Shown here: one piece after another, positions 17,745 through 27,653 of the stretch
How positions within the stretch are numbered: the first letter of the stretch is position 1
How the letters are laid out: every line of letters begins with the position of its first letter
DNA from: an uncultured Pigmentiphaga sp.
GTDB taxonomy: Bacteria; Pseudomonadota; Gammaproteobacteria; Burkholderiales; Burkholderiaceae_B
Direction: 5' to 3'
NCBI GenBank assembly: GCA_937891425.1
Contig: CALAGD010000098.1
Span: forward strand, 31,288-95,287
DNA length: 64,000 nucleotides
Notes under the pieces: model-generated
The model's input: the letters and a program-made list of their open reading frames with translations, nothing else
What the model was told of the DNA's origin: nothing
Databases searched by the model: none
Translations under genes and position numbers: made by a program

Positions 17745-17911
17745 GCGGTCTGCTACACTCGGACGGGCCCGGTAGCGGGCCCCCTCCGGGAGTGTCGAAT
17801 CTTCGTGCCGACAGGCACTTGCCCAGGTCGTCGGTTCTCGGCACCCGACTGCCGCCCCCGCGTCCAGGTCTTCAGCGCGGCGGTACCCGCTTGCCGCCGT
17901 GTCGCTACGTC

Positions 17912-18628
17912 ATGAACGAATTCACCATCATCGTCATCGCCACCTCCGTCTTCCTCGCAGTCGTCAGCCAGCTGTTGACCGGGTTCGGGTTCGCCATGGT
18001 GCTCATTCCCCTGCTCATGCTGGTCACCGGTCCGGCCGAGGCGGTCGTGGCGTCCAACGTGATGGGAACCGTGCTCAGCACCTACCTGCTGTTCCACGAC
18101 CGGGCCTACGTCGACCGGCACAAGGCACTCAGCCTGCTGGGCTGGTCGGCTGTGGGGCTGCCGCTCGGGGTGGCTGCGCTTTCCTGGTTGCCCGCACCCG
18201 TGCTGAAGTGGGTCATCGTGTGCGTCGTACTGGGGGCGCTATGCATCGTGGCGCTGAACATGGCACTGCCAAACAACCGCGCCACCACTGCGGTAGCCGG
18301 GCTGCTGAGCGGCAGTCTCTTTACCTCCACCGGCGTCAACGGGCCACCTCTGGTTGCGTACATTCGCGCCAACAACTATTCGGTTCGTGAGTATCGGGGA
18401 ACGCTGACCGCTGTTTTCTGCGCACAGGGGTGGCTGGGGTTGGCCATGCTGGCCGTGGCCGGCAAGATTGGCTCCGGTGCCCTGGGGCCCGCGCTGATCG
18501 GCCTGATCATCATGCCAGTCGGCTTCCTTGTGGGCCACCGACTGTTCCGGCACATTGATGCGCACAAGCTGCGCATCGGCATCAGCCTGATGCTGGTGCT
18601 GGCGGTGGTGTCGGTCATCATGCGCTAG
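17912..18628 (+). CDS. TauE/SafE family membrane permease
   Basis: A 238-residue integral membrane protein with seven to eight predicted hydrophobic segments. It starts FTIIVIATSVFLAVVSQLLTGFGFAMVLIPLLML, the TauE/SafE signature region. It also contains GPAEAVVASNVMGTVLS and SGSLFTSTGVNGPPLVAYI, the second repeat with the conserved GxxGPP-like turn. The family exports sulfite, sulfoacetate or other small organic anions. I start at ATG 17912 because the reading frame upstream overlaps usp and lacks family similarity. Substrate unknown. Confidence 0.87.
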   Translation: MNEFTIIVIATSVFLAVVSQLLTGFGFAMVLIPLLMLVTGPAEAVVASNVMGTVLSTYLLFHDRAYVDRHKALSLLGWSAVGLPLGVAALSWLPAPVLKWVIVCVVLGALCIVALNMALPNNRATTAVAGLLSGSLFTSTGVNGPPLVAYIRANNYSVREYRGTLTAVFCAQGWLGLAMLAVAGKIGSGALGPALIGLIIMPVGFLVGHRLFRHIDAHKLRIGISLMLVLAVVSVIMR

Positions 18629-18704
18629 CCGCCGCACCGCGCCACAGCCCCCGCCAGCGCGGCGGACGCGATGCCCTGGCGACCCGGCGCACCGTGCCTT
18701 GCCG

Positions 18705-19511
18705 TTACAGCCTGTACCCCGGATCGAGCCGATCAGCGAGACGGCGCAGTGCGGGCCACTCAAGGTTGCCCAGGGGGCTGATTGCGCCCCGATGCTCGCT
18801 GGTTGGCCCCTTGTGGAACCCCCTGCGTGCAACCTGCTCGGCAACCTCACGCGGCGGCACCGTATAGGGCCGGCCAGCAGCGAGAATATCCATTTGCGCC
18901 TGGCAGGCTTTTTCGAGGTGCCACATCTTGCTGAACGCCTGGCCGATGCTGTGGCCCACCACCAGCGTGCCGTGGTTGCGCAGGATCAGCACATCGTTGT
19001 CACCGAGGTCGCGAGCGATGCGCTCCCGTTCGTCCAGATCGACGGCCAGGCCCTCCGAAGCATGGTATCCCACCCTGCCGGTAAACAGCATGGCGTGCTG
19101 GGTAAGCGGCAGCAGGCCTTCTTCCAGCGCCGATACCGCCATGCCCGCCCGCGTATGCAGGTGCATGACGCAATTGGCATCCGGGCGTGCGGCATGCACC
19201 GCGCTATGGATCACGAACCCGGCCCGGTGCACCGGATGCGGCGAATCGTCAACCTTGTTGCCGTCCAGGTCAATCTTGATCAGGTTGGATGCCGTGATTT
19301 CTTCGAAAGCCAGCCCGAAAGGATTCAGCAGATAGTGGTGGTCGCTGTTGGGAACACGGGCCGAGATGTGGGTGTAGACAAGATCGGTCCAGCCGAAGTG
19401 CGCCACCAGCCGATAGCAGGCAGCCAGGTCGATCCGCACCTCCCATTCGGCCGGGTCCATGCCATCGGGCACCGGCCATCTGCTCGTGTCCGCGTCATCG
19501 ATTTGCCGCAT
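18705..19511 (-). CDS. Class II aldolase/adducin family protein
   Basis: A 268-residue protein of the zinc-dependent class II aldolase/adducin fold, close in length to fuculose-phosphate aldolase relatives. It has YTHISARVP (metal/phosphate region), a central VMHLHTRAGMAVSAL segment with the His-x-His zinc ligands, VLILRNHGTLVVGHSIGQAF with a further ligand His, and a C-terminal helix. Many such proteins in Burkholderiales act on unphosphorylated carboxylate substrates, and the sequence does not tell which. It lies 32 bases downstream of the SDR-fold gene on the same strand, so the two probably function together. Confidence 0.87.
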   Translation of the reverse strand: MRQIDDADTSRWPVPDGMDPAEWEVRIDLAACYRLVAHFGWTDLVYTHISARVPNSDHHYLLNPFGLAFEEITASNLIKIDLDGNKVDDSPHPVHRAGFVIHSAVHAARPDANCVMHLHTRAGMAVSALEEGLLPLTQHAMLFTGRVGYHASEGLAVDLDERERIARDLGDNDVLILRNHGTLVVGHSIGQAFSKMWHLEKACQAQMDILAAGRPYTVPPREVAEQVARRGFHKGPTSEHRGAISPLGNLEWPALRRLADRLDPGYRL

Positions 19512-19543
19512 GGCCTTCCCCCCTTTTCGCGTGTCGTGCGTTC

Positions 19544-20329
19544 TCAGATGACCGGCGTTGCGCAGCCATCCATGGGAATGATGGCGCCCGAGACGTAGCT
19601 TGCCCAGTCGGACGCCAGGAACATGGCCACGGCGGCGATCTCTTCAGGCTGCGCCATGCGGCCCATGGGAATCTCGCGGATCCGCTCGGCAAGCACTTCT
19701 TCCCGGCTGCGACCGGCTGCGCGGGCTTCCACTTCGATGCCCTCTTCCAGCCGGGTGGTGTACGTCAGGCCCGGGTTGATCGCGTTCACCCGGACACCCT
19801 TGTCCGCATACGCACGCGCGTACCCGACCGTCGTCAGCATCAGGGCCGCATTGGCCGACCCGCCCGCAATATGGTGCGGCGTGGCCCGGCGTCCGCCCTG
19901 ACCGATGATGTTCACGATGCTGCCGTGGCTGCGATGAGCCATGCGCTTGATGACCGGATCGATGGCGTGCACATAGGTGAAGTACTTGGCCTGCATAGCC
20001 TGCTGGAAGGCAGCGGCATCCAGGTCTTCAGGCGCATAGCGCCGCGCGGCCCCGGCAGAGTTCACCAGAACATCGATCGGTGCCACCTCATGCTCGACCC
20101 GTGCCACCACGTCGGCCGCCGCTTCAGGATCGACCAGATCGGCCGGGATGGTGATCAGTTGCAGCCCTTCGTCCTCGAACTGGCTACGCGCGGCGGACAG
20201 ATTCGCCTCGCTGCGCGACACCCCCACGACACGCGCACCGGCACGTGCGAACGCCAGTGCGCACGCCAGCCCAATGCCCTTGCTGGCACCAGTAACCAGC
20301 ACGCATTTCGATGAAAAATCGATCTTCAA
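19544..20329 (-). CDS. SDR-fold protein lacking the catalytic Ser-Tyr-Lys
   Basis: A 261-residue short-chain dehydrogenase-fold protein. The nucleotide motif TGASKGIG (about 13-20), the NSAG motif, VRVNAINPG and a C-terminal SGAIIPMDG are present. The active-site region reads IIGQGG...HIAGGSANAAL, which places Gly, Gly and Asn at the positions normally held by catalytic Ser, Tyr and Lys (about 143, 156 and 160). It may therefore bind NAD(P) without classical SDR chemistry. I start at TTG 20329 because a GGAGGAGGAGG tract sits directly upstream. ATG codons at 20362 and 20383 would add 11-18 residues. It pairs with the aldolase gene downstream. Confidence 0.8.
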   Translation of the reverse strand: MKIDFSSKCVLVTGASKGIGLACALAFARAGARVVGVSRSEANLSAARSQFEDEGLQLITIPADLVDPEAAADVVARVEHEVAPIDVLVNSAGAARRYAPEDLDAAAFQQAMQAKYFTYVHAIDPVIKRMAHRSHGSIVNIIGQGGRRATPHHIAGGSANAALMLTTVGYARAYADKGVRVNAINPGLTYTTRLEEGIEVEARAAGRSREEVLAERIREIPMGRMAQPEEIAAVAMFLASDWASYVSGAIIPMDGCATPVI

Positions 20330-20407
20330 GGCCTCCTCCTCCCCAGGTTCCACTGATTTCATCCAGTCATTCTGGTATTGCACACCACAGTGTTCCCACC
20401 GGCCCGC

Positions 20408-21385
20408 TCAGGCAGGCGGGAGACCACGCACGATTTCGACGTCAACATGGCCAGCCAGGCTGGCACGGAACGCATCCATCCCCTCTGGCTGGTAGGGGGC
20501 ACCGCAGCGTACGTGCACCACGCAGCGCCCACGTGACGCTTCCGCTGCCAGGTGCTGCAACAGGGTGTCGCCGGTCTCGCTGCTCTGCCATCCCTGCACG
20601 ACGGCATCGCGGCGCGCCATGGCCAGGATCTCGGCGGGTACATCCTGGTGCACGATCAGATCCGCCTCATTCAGCGCCCGCAACCCCTGCAAGGTCAGGA
20701 ATGCGGCCCGCCCGGGGCCCGCCCCCATGAAGATGATGCGCCCGTGCACGACCGGCTCGCTTTTCAGGGCAGCCTGCAGTACGGTCTCGGCTTCCCCGGT
20801 GCGGCCATGCTGCACCAGCGACGCCACCGGCCCATCGAACAGCCAGTCGTAGAACCGACGTCGCTGTCCCAAATCCGCATAGCGATTCCGGATGGCATCG
20901 CGGTACTTGGCCGCCAGCTGCGCCAGCTCGCCTACCGAGTGGTCGAACAGGGCCTCGATCCGTTCGCGCATGCACCGCGCGAGCACGGGTGCCGCGCCGG
21001 ATGACGAGACGGCGATCATTACGGGTGCGCGGTTGACCACCGCCGGCACCTGAAACGACGACAGCTCCGGGTCGTCAACGACGTTACACCAGATACGACG
21101 CGCCTCGGCCGCTTCCGCCACGCGCCCGTTCACCGCACGATCGCTGGTGGCCGCGACCACCAGCCACATGCCATCGAGCCAGCCTGGCTGGAACTCGCCC
21201 AAGCGCAGCTGGAGACGGCCTTCGCGCTCGAGCTGCTGCAGCTCGGGAAGGTGCCGGGGTGCACCAACGACTACCTGTGCCCCGGCCTCAAGCAGGGCGC
21301 CGACCTTGCGCAGCGCCACCTGCCCCCCTCCCACCACCAGCACCGGACGCCCGGCCACATCGGCGTATATGGGGAATAGACTCAT
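20408..21385 (-). CDS. CysG-like siroheme synthase with truncated methyltransferase domain
   Basis: A 325-residue protein. Residues 1-205 form an apparently intact CysG-B-type precorrin-2 dehydrogenase/ferrochelatase: VLVVGGGQVALRKVGALLEAGA (NAD site), NVVDDPELSSFQVP with the catalytic Asp region, and IAVSSSGAAPVLAR. Residues about 215-325 resemble only the first half of the uroporphyrinogen III methyltransferase domain. There GAGPGR (221-226) has Arg where the conserved Asp belongs. HVRCGAPYQPEG replaces the usual RLKGGDPFIFGRG, and the protein ends where about 130 further residues are expected. Dehydrogenase/chelatase activity is likely; methylation is not. Full CysG is about 460 residues. 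No remainder of the domain is present downstream. Confidence 0.8.
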   Translation of the reverse strand: MSLFPIYADVAGRPVLVVGGGQVALRKVGALLEAGAQVVVGAPRHLPELQQLEREGRLQLRLGEFQPGWLDGMWLVVAATSDRAVNGRVAEAAEARRIWCNVVDDPELSSFQVPAVVNRAPVMIAVSSSGAAPVLARCMRERIEALFDHSVGELAQLAAKYRDAIRNRYADLGQRRRFYDWLFDGPVASLVQHGRTGEAETVLQAALKSEPVVHGRIIFMGAGPGRAAFLTLQGLRALNEADLIVHQDVPAEILAMARRDAVVQGWQSSETGDTLLQHLAAEASRGRCVVHVRCGAPYQPEGMDAFRASLAGHVDVEIVRGLPPA

Positions 21386-21494
21386 GCAGTGATTATCCGA
21401 CTTTCCCGCCGCCATGACACCTGCCGGTCGCGCACGAAAAAGCCGCACCGGGTTGCGGTGCGGCCATGCTCACTGCTTCTTGATGACGTTGCGA

Positions 21495-21890
21495 TCAATC
21501 CTCAGGGATGACCGCGGTGGCTTCGATCTCGACCTTGGCGCGATCTTCGATGAGACCCGCCACCACGACCGCAGTCATCGTGATGTTGTACGAACCGATG
21601 ATTTCGCGAAACGCCTGACCCACCTCTCGCGCCGAGTCGAGATACTCGCGCTTGTTGGTAATGTACCAGGTCATGCGCACGATATGTTCAGGCCGGGCGC
21701 CTGCCTCCTTGAGCACTGCCACGATGTTCAGCAGCGCCTGCCGCACCTGACCGGCGAAGTCATCCGTCTGAAAGACTTCGTTGGCGTCCCAGCCTACCAT
21801 GCCGGACACAAAAACCTGGCGCCCCTTGACGGCAACGCCGTTCGCATACCCTTTGGGGCGCGGCCAGCCGCTGGGAAGTAAGACTTGCAC
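21495..21890 (-). CDS. RidA/YjgF family protein
   Basis: A 131-residue RidA family protein; members deaminate reactive enamines/imines or aminomuconate-type intermediates. Visible features are GYANGVAVKGRQVFVSGMVGWD, a central trimer-interface pattern (QALLNIVAVLKEAGARPEHIVRMTWYI), and VVVAGLIEDRAKVEIEATAVIP, where the usual catalytic Arg of classical RidA is replaced by Gly-Leu. I start at GTG 21890 with AGGAG upstream. It is the distal gene of the CoA-aromatic operon. A RidA protein there fits a nitrogen-bearing ring product such as that of 2-aminobenzoyl-CoA. Confidence 0.86.
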   Translation of the reverse strand: MQVLLPSGWPRPKGYANGVAVKGRQVFVSGMVGWDANEVFQTDDFAGQVRQALLNIVAVLKEAGARPEHIVRMTWYITNKREYLDSAREVGQAFREIIGSYNITMTAVVVAGLIEDRAKVEIEATAVIPED

Positions 21891-21987
21891 TTTTCTCTCC
21901 TTTTCCTTGAGAGCCACGGGCCGGACCACCTGCCCGCAGCAGACACATGCATGAGATGTCGAATCCTGCACGCCTGCGCGCAGCCCC

Positions 21988-23154
21988 TCACCCCCGATAG
22001 GCCTTGAGCAGTTCGCGCGCAATGATGAGCTGCTGCACCTCGCTGGCGCCTTCGTAGATGCGCAACGCACGGATCTCACGATACAGGCGCTCGACCGGCT
22101 GTTCGCTGACGACCCCCATGCCGCCCCACATCTGTACTGCGGCATCGATGACGCGCTGAGCGTTCTCGGTGGCCGTCCATTTGGCCATGGCTGCTTCCCG
22201 GGTAATGGTGTTTCCCTGGTCGCGCAGCCATGCGGCGCGGTAAGTCAGGAGCGCGGCGCTGTCGATGAGCGTCGCCATTTCGGCCAGCCGGCTCTGGGTG
22301 AGCTGGAAATCGGCCAGCGTCTGGTTGAACATCTTGCGCGTGGTCGCACGCTGCAGGGCTTCATCCAGTGCGCGCCGCGCGAACCCGAGTGCGGCCGCCG
22401 CCACCGAGGTGCGAAACACGTCAAGCGTACGCATCGCGATCTTGAAACCTTCGGCCGCAACACCGATGCGCTGGCTGAGCGGTATGCGGCAATTGCTGAA
22501 GCGCAGCCGCGCCAACGGGTGCGGCGCGATGACGTCGATGCGTTCGGCGATCTCGAAGCCGGGCGTGCCCGCATCCACGATGAACGCCGAAATGCCACGT
22601 GCGCCGGGGGCTTCGCCCGTGCGTGCGAACACAACGTAAAAGTCTGCGATGCCACCGTTGGATATCCAGGTTTTCTCGCCGTCGAGAACGACCTCATCGC
22701 CCTCAACCCGGGCACTGCAGGTCATGGCCGCTACGTCGGAACCGGCATCGGGCTCGGAAATGGCGAAAGCGGCAATGGCCTCGCCGCGCCGTACGCGGGG
22801 CAGGTAACGCTCTTTCTGCTCGGGTGTGCCCGCGATCGAGATGGCGCCGGACCCCAGCCCCTGCATCGCGAACGCGAAATCGGCAAGGCCCGAATGGCGC
22901 GCGAGCGTTTCGCGCAGCAGACAGATCGCGCGCGTATCAATGGCATCGCCCTGCGCGCCGTAATCGCGCCCGGCAATGCAATGGGTGAGAAACCCGGCCT
23001 CGCCCAGCGCCCGCACGAGCCGACGGCAGGTTGCGTCCACATCATCGTCGTGATGATCGCCCAGGTGCGCTGTGGCCCAGGCATCGACCTCGGCCGCCAG
23101 CAGCCGGTGACGTTCATCGAAGAAGGGCCATTGCAGGTAGGATTGATCGGCCAT
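21988..23154 (-). CDS. Acyl-CoA dehydrogenase
   Basis: A 388-residue flavoprotein of the acyl-CoA dehydrogenase family. [15 protein letters not shown] and [19 protein letters not shown] form the FAD/substrate region. [19 protein letters not shown] and [34 protein letters not shown] follow, with the catalytic base Glu in IYEG. It introduces a double bond into an acyl-CoA and passes electrons to ETF. Its start lies two bases after the stop of the enoyl-CoA hydratase gene, so the two are coupled. In this cluster it probably acts on the alicyclic CoA thioester formed from the aromatic ring. Confidence 0.92.
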   Translation of the reverse strand: MADQSYLQWPFFDERHRLLAAEVDAWATAHLGDHHDDDVDATCRRLVRALGEAGFLTHCIAGRDYGAQGDAIDTRAICLLRETLARHSGLADFAFAMQGLGSGAISIAGTPEQKERYLPRVRRGEAIAAFAISEPDAGSDVAAMTCSARVEGDEVVLDGEKTWISNGGIADFYVVFARTGEAPGARGISAFIVDAGTPGFEIAERIDVIAPHPLARLRFSNCRIPLSQRIGVAAEGFKIAMRTLDVFRTSVAAAALGFARRALDEALQRATTRKMFNQTLADFQLTQSRLAEMATLIDSAALLTYRAAWLRDQGNTITREAAMAKWTATENAQRVIDAAVQMWGGMGVVSEQPVERLYREIRALRIYEGASEVQQLIIARELLKAYRG

Positions 23155-23156
23155 GA

Positions 23157-24020
23157 TCAGTTCCCTTCAAAGCGCGGACGCTGCTTGGCAACGAAAGCAT
23201 GATAGGCGCGCTGGAAATCGTGGGTCATCATGCAGATGGCCTGCGCCTGGGCCTCGGCCTCGATGGCCTGTTCGATCGACATTGACCATTCCTGGTGCAG
23301 CTGGTTCTTGGTGATGGCGTTGGCAAATGTAGGCCCTTCAACCAGTTGTGCCGCAAGCTTGCGCGCTTCTTCGTCAAGCTGTTCCGGCTCGCACAGCCGG
23401 TTGAAAAAGCCCCAGCGCTCGCCTTCCTCGCCAGTCATGACGCGGCCCGTGAACAGCAATTCGCTCGCACGCCCCTGGCCGATGATACGGGGCAGGATCG
23501 CGCAGGCTCCCATGTCGCAGCCCGCCAGCCCCACCCGGTTGAACAGGAAGGCAGTCTTGCTGCGAGCAGTACCCAGCCGCAGGTCGGACGCCATCGCGAG
23601 GATGGCCCCGGCCCCCGCGCATACGCCGTCAACCGCAGCGATGATGGGCTGCGGGCAAGTGCGCATGTTCTTCACCACTTCGCCCGTCATCCGGGTGAAC
23701 ATGAGCAGCTCGGGAGCCTTGAGGCGAATGAGCGGACCGATGATCTCGTGTACATCGCCACCGGAGCAGAAATTCTCCCCGGCGCCGCGCAGCACGACGG
23801 CATGGATGTCATCGGCAAACTTGAGCTGCGCAAACAGATCGCGCAATTCGGCGTAGGAATCGAACGTAAGCGGGTTCTTGCGCTCCGGCCGGTTGAGCGT
23901 GATGACGGCTACGCCTGCTTCCGCCTGCCAGCCAAAGTGGCGCGCCTGATATCCGGCAAGAGGCTTGCGATTGCCTGCGAGCAGGGCAGGGTCGACTCGC
24001 GGCGTGGAATCGGTACTCAT
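23157..24020 (-). CDS. Enoyl-CoA hydratase/isomerase family protein
   Basis: A 287-residue crotonase-fold protein. It has [17 protein letters not shown], the oxyanion-hole segments [15 protein letters not shown] and [21 protein letters not shown], and [20 protein letters not shown]. One segment around [12 protein letters not shown] replaces the frequent GLxPGxG pattern. A longer N-terminus (about 30 residues) precedes the fold. It is expected to hydrate or open an unsaturated ring acyl-CoA. ATG 24020 overlaps the MarR gene stop by four bases (ATGA). Substrate inferred from the operon. Confidence 0.9.
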   Translation of the reverse strand: MSTDSTPRVDPALLAGNRKPLAGYQARHFGWQAEAGVAVITLNRPERKNPLTFDSYAELRDLFAQLKFADDIHAVVLRGAGENFCSGGDVHEIIGPLIRLKAPELLMFTRMTGEVVKNMRTCPQPIIAAVDGVCAGAGAILAMASDLRLGTARSKTAFLFNRVGLAGCDMGACAILPRIIGQGRASELLFTGRVMTGEEGERWGFFNRLCEPEQLDEEARKLAAQLVEGPTFANAITKNQLHQEWSMSIEQAIEAEAQAQAICMMTHDFQRAYHAFVAKQRPRFEGN

Positions 24021-24535
24021 TGTTGCTCCTGTATGTTCTTCTGTAACTGCACGCGCAACACGCCGAGCAGACGGTACAGCTGCTGGATGTTGCGGTCGCT
24101 GAGGTCGCCGAACAGTTCGAGGATCCACTCTTCGTGCGCCTGCGCCATCGCTTCGAAGGCCTTGCGCCCTTTGGGCGTGAGCCGCACGATGCGCGAGCGT
24201 TTGTCGGTATCGCTGGCCTCGCGCACCACCAGCCCTTCGCGTACGAGCTCGTCGGTAAGCCCGGTCACGTTGCCGCCGGTCACCATGAGGTAACGGGACA
24301 GATCGCGCATTTTCAGCCCGCCGCGGAAGCGGTAGAGCTGCGCCATGTAGTCGAACCGGGCGAGCGATACACCGAACTTCTGGCGCAGGCGGCGCCGCAC
24401 TTCGTTCTCGAGCTGTGTGGTGCACGACAACAGGCGCAGCCAGAGCTTGAGTGCAGCGTGGTCATCGTTATGCACGCGTGCCTCGTGACCGAGCTCCTGG
24501 ATTTCGAGCAGATGCGCGTGGGATTGATCGGTCAT
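24017..24535 (-). CDS. MarR family transcriptional regulator
   Basis: A 172-residue winged-helix regulator. A helical N-terminus ([28 protein letters not shown], in part) leads into a wHTH with [67 protein letters not shown]. The wing motif SDTDKRS is typical of MarR. It sits inside the operon it probably regulates, overlapping the genes on both sides by four bases. Aromatic-CoA pathway repressors of this family commonly respond to the acyl-CoA thioester. A likely operator lies in the divergent region at 27733-27756. Confidence 0.9.
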   Translation of the reverse strand: MTDQSHAHLLEIQELGHEARVHNDDHAALKLWLRLLSCTTQLENEVRRRLRQKFGVSLARFDYMAQLYRFRGGLKMRDLSRYLMVTGGNVTGLTDELVREGLVVREASDTDKRSRIVRLTPKGRKAFEAMAQAHEEWILELFGDLSDRNIQQLYRLLGVLRVQLQKNIQEQQ

Positions 24536-25314
24536 GCTGTTACCTCACCACCCGAAACGGAAATGGCCTGGCCGGTTACCGCTCCCGCATTGTTGCTACA
24601 TAACCAGCGCACTGCATGGGCAACCTCTTCGGGTTGTATGAGACGTTGCTGCGGATTGCCGGCGATCATCCGGGCGATCACCTCGTCCGCGCTGCGGCCC
24701 GTCTTGGCCATGGCATTCGCCACACTTTCGCGAAACAGATCGGTGTCGGTATAGCCCGGGCAGACTGCGTTGACCGTAATGTTCCGGGTAGCCAGTTCGA
24801 GTGCCAACGCCCGCGTCAGCCCCAACACCCCGTGCTTGGCCGCGACATAGGCCGAGACATAGGCATACCCCTTTTGCGCGGCGGTGCTGGCGACGTTCAC
24901 GATGCGGCCGAATCCGGCCTGCAGCATGTCGTCCACTGCTTCCTGACAGCACAGGAAGGCGCCGGTGAGATTCACGTCGAGCATCTGCCGCCAGAGCTCG
25001 AGCGACGTCTTCCGGAACGGTGCACTGCGCGCCTGTCCGGCGTTGTTGATGAGTACGACGACCGGCCCGAAGCGGGCCCGCGCTGCGTCGAAAGCCGCTC
25101 GCACCTGCCCGGGGTCGGTGACATCGGCCACGACAGCATTGGCGCGCCCGTCGGGAAGGCTGGTGGCCAGTTGTTCAAGCGCCTGCCGGTTGCGCCCGAG
25201 TAATGACACGTGCGCCCCTTCGGCGACGAGCATGCGCGCGATCGCGGCACCGATGCCGCGACCCGCGCCCGTAACCAGGGCATGACGCCCCTGCAGGGAT
25301 TCCGATAAACCCAT
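24532..25314 (-). CDS. SDR family oxidoreductase (hydroxyacyl-CoA dehydrogenase-like)
   Basis: A 260-residue classical short-chain dehydrogenase. TGAGRGIGAAIAR is the cofactor site, NNAG the structural motif, and VASTAAQKGYAYVSAYVAAKHG gives the catalytic Ser and YxxxK. VNAVCPGYTDTDLF and SGGEVTA end the fold. It is likely to oxidise a hydroxyacyl-CoA ring intermediate in the pathway. Its ATG overlaps the monooxygenase stop by one base (TAATG), and its stop overlaps the MarR start by four bases. I reject longer in-frame starts that run into the monooxygenase gene. Confidence 0.9.
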   Translation of the reverse strand: MGLSESLQGRHALVTGAGRGIGAAIARMLVAEGAHVSLLGRNRQALEQLATSLPDGRANAVVADVTDPGQVRAAFDAARARFGPVVVLINNAGQARSAPFRKTSLELWRQMLDVNLTGAFLCCQEAVDDMLQAGFGRIVNVASTAAQKGYAYVSAYVAAKHGVLGLTRALALELATRNITVNAVCPGYTDTDLFRESVANAMAKTGRSADEVIARMIAGNPQQRLIQPEEVAHAVRWLCSNNAGAVTGQAISVSGGEVTA

Positions 25315-27653
25315 TACGCCCTCTTTGCCAACATGGTTCGCTCGAACTGCGCGGCGGCTGCCCGCTCGCGCTCGATGTTGCGTTCGAGCTGCATTTTGGC
25401 AGAACGATATTGCTTGGGCCATTCGATGTCGAGATACCCGATCTTGGCCGCTTCCATGAGCGTCCAGGCCGGGTTCGCCAGATGCGGTCGGGCGATCGCG
25501 CAAAGATCGGCACGGCCGGCGGCGATGATGCTGTTGACGTGGTCTGCCTCGGAAATGGCGCCGACCGCGATGGTGGGAATGCCCGCCTCGTTGCGGATCT
25601 GATCGGAGAACGGAGTCTGGAACATGCGGCCGTACACTGGCGCTTCCTTCTTGCTGACCTGCCCGGACGACACGTCGATGACATCGGCGCCAGCCTCCTT
25701 GAAGAAGCGTGCAATCTGCACCGCGTCGTCGGGCGTGGTGCCTCCCTCGACCCAGTCGTGTGCCGAAATGCGCACCGAGATGGGCTTGTCTTGCGGCCAC
25801 ACCCTGCGGATTGCCGCGAACACCTCGAGGGGATACCGCACGCGGTTTTCAAGCGACCCGCCGTATTCGTCGGTGCGCTGGTTGGTGAGCGGCGAGATGA
25901 ACGATGAAAGCAGGTAGCCGTGTGCGCAGTGCAGCTCCAGCCAGTCGAATCCGGCTTCGTTCGCCCGTAGGGTGGCCTGTACGAAGTCGTCGAGCACACG
26001 CTGCATGTCGTCGCGCGTCATGGCACGCGACCACTGGCTGATCCCATCCAGGTACTGCTGGGGCGATGCGGAAATGAGCTCCCAGCCACCGTGCTCCAGC
26101 GGCATGTCGATGCCTTCCCAGGCTACCTTCGTGGCGCCTTTGGCACCTGCATGCCCCAGCTGCACGCCGATCTTCGCATCGGTGCTGGCGTGCACGAAGT
26201 CGACGATGCGCTTCCAGGCATCGCGCTGTTCGTCATTCCAGATACCCGGGCAGCCCGGAGTAATGCGCGCATCAGGAGAAACGCAGGTCATTTCGGTCAT
26301 GACCAGGCCGGCGCCGCCCATGGCCCGTGCGCCCAGGTGGACCATGTGGTAGTCGGCGGGCAGGCCATCGACGCAGGAATACTGTGCCATGGGCGACACG
26401 ACCACCCGGTTCTTGAGCGTGACACCACGCACCGTGTACGGCGTGAACATCGGCGGGACGGACTGCTTGCGGACGGAGGTATCGATGCCGGATCGACGCG
26501 CGAACCACGACTCGAAATCCTCGATGTAGTGCTGGTCGCGCAGGCGCAGGTTTTCGTGGCTGATGCGCTGGCTGCGCGTCAGCAGGGAATAGGCGAACTG
26601 TTCGACCGGCAGGCTGACGTACCTTTCGACGTTTTCGAACCATTCCATGGAGTTGCGCGCCGCGTTCTGCAGCCGCAGCACGGCAACGCTGCGCTCATCC
26701 TGGTAACGTTGCAGTGCGCCCGTGAGGTCGTCGGGCGTTTCGCCGATGCAGCGGGTAAGTTCGATGGCGTCTTCGAACGCCAGCTTGGTGCCCGAACCGA
26801 TGGAAAAATGTGCCGTATGCGCGGCGTCGCCCATGAGCACCACCGGCGCGCGACCGTTGTGGTGCACCCACGACTCGCACAGGACACGGGGGAACTTGAT
26901 CCACTGCGACGAGCCGCGCAGGTGACGCGCATTCGACATCAGCTTGTGTCCGTCGAGGTAACGCGCGAACAGCTTCTCGCAGAACTCGATGCCCTCTTCC
27001 TTCGACATGTTCTCGAGGCCCGCCTTGCGCCAGACTTCCTCGGGCGTCTCGACGATGAAGGTGGATGTATCGGCATCGAAACGGTAGGCGTGCGCCTGGA
27101 ACCATCCCCACTCGGTTTCTTCGAATGCGAAGGTGAAGGCATCAAACAGCTTGTTCGTGCCCAGCCAGACAAAGCGGCACTTGCGCAGGTCGATGTCGGG
27201 CTTGTATGTGTCGGCGTACTTCGTCCGGATCTGGCTGTTGATACCGTCACTGGCGATGATCAGGTCGGCATCGGGAAACTCCGTGTCGCTCTTGACTTCG
27301 GTTTCGAAGACCAGCCTGACGCCCAGCTCCTCGCAGCGCTCCTGGAGGATGTTCAGCAGCCGCTTGCGCCCGATACCGCAGAAGCCATGGCCGGTGGAGC
27401 GGATGGTCTGCCCGCGGATGTGGATGTCGATGTCGTCCCAGTGATTGAACGCGTCGAGGATCTGGCTGGCGGTTTTCTCGTCGGCCTCGCGCAGGTTGTC
27501 GAGGGTCCGGTCGGAGAACACCACACCCCACCCGAAAGTGTCATAGGGGCGGTTGCGTTCAATGACGGTAATGTCGTGCCCAGGGTCCTGCTTTTTCATC
27601 AGCATGGCGAAGTAAAGGCCGGCCGGGCCACCACCTATACAGACGATTTTCAT
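25314..27653 (-). CDS. Aryl-CoA monooxygenase/reductase fusion (2-aminobenzoyl-CoA or salicylyl-CoA type)
   Basis: A 779-residue two-domain flavoprotein. The N-terminal half is a class A FAD hydroxylase: [18 protein letters not shown] at about 3-20 and [29 protein letters not shown] near 270-300. The C-terminal half, from about residue 405, is an old-yellow-enzyme domain: [53 protein letters not shown], and SVRISAHDW. This fusion is known from 2-aminobenzoyl-CoA monooxygenase/reductase and salicylyl-CoA 5-hydroxylase. It hydroxylates and then reduces the CoA-activated ring. First gene of the minus-strand operon and divergent from the aryl-CoA ligase. RidA and the beta-oxidation-like genes favour 2-aminobenzoate. 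Confidence 0.88.
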   Translation of the reverse strand: MKIVCIGGGPAGLYFAMLMKKQDPGHDITVIERNRPYDTFGWGVVFSDRTLDNLREADEKTASQILDAFNHWDDIDIHIRGQTIRSTGHGFCGIGRKRLLNILQERCEELGVRLVFETEVKSDTEFPDADLIIASDGINSQIRTKYADTYKPDIDLRKCRFVWLGTNKLFDAFTFAFEETEWGWFQAHAYRFDADTSTFIVETPEEVWRKAGLENMSKEEGIEFCEKLFARYLDGHKLMSNARHLRGSSQWIKFPRVLCESWVHHNGRAPVVLMGDAAHTAHFSIGSGTKLAFEDAIELTRCIGETPDDLTGALQRYQDERSVAVLRLQNAARNSMEWFENVERYVSLPVEQFAYSLLTRSQRISHENLRLRDQHYIEDFESWFARRSGIDTSVRKQSVPPMFTPYTVRGVTLKNRVVVSPMAQYSCVDGLPADYHMVHLGARAMGGAGLVMTEMTCVSPDARITPGCPGIWNDEQRDAWKRIVDFVHASTDAKIGVQLGHAGAKGATKVAWEGIDMPLEHGGWELISASPQQYLDGISQWSRAMTRDDMQRVLDDFVQATLRANEAGFDWLELHCAHGYLLSSFISPLTNQRTDEYGGSLENRVRYPLEVFAAIRRVWPQDKPISVRISAHDWVEGGTTPDDAVQIARFFKEAGADVIDVSSGQVSKKEAPVYGRMFQTPFSDQIRNEAGIPTIAVGAISEADHVNSIIAAGRADLCAIARPHLANPAWTLMEAAKIGYLDIEWPKQYRSAKMQLERNIERERAAAAQFERTMLAKRA

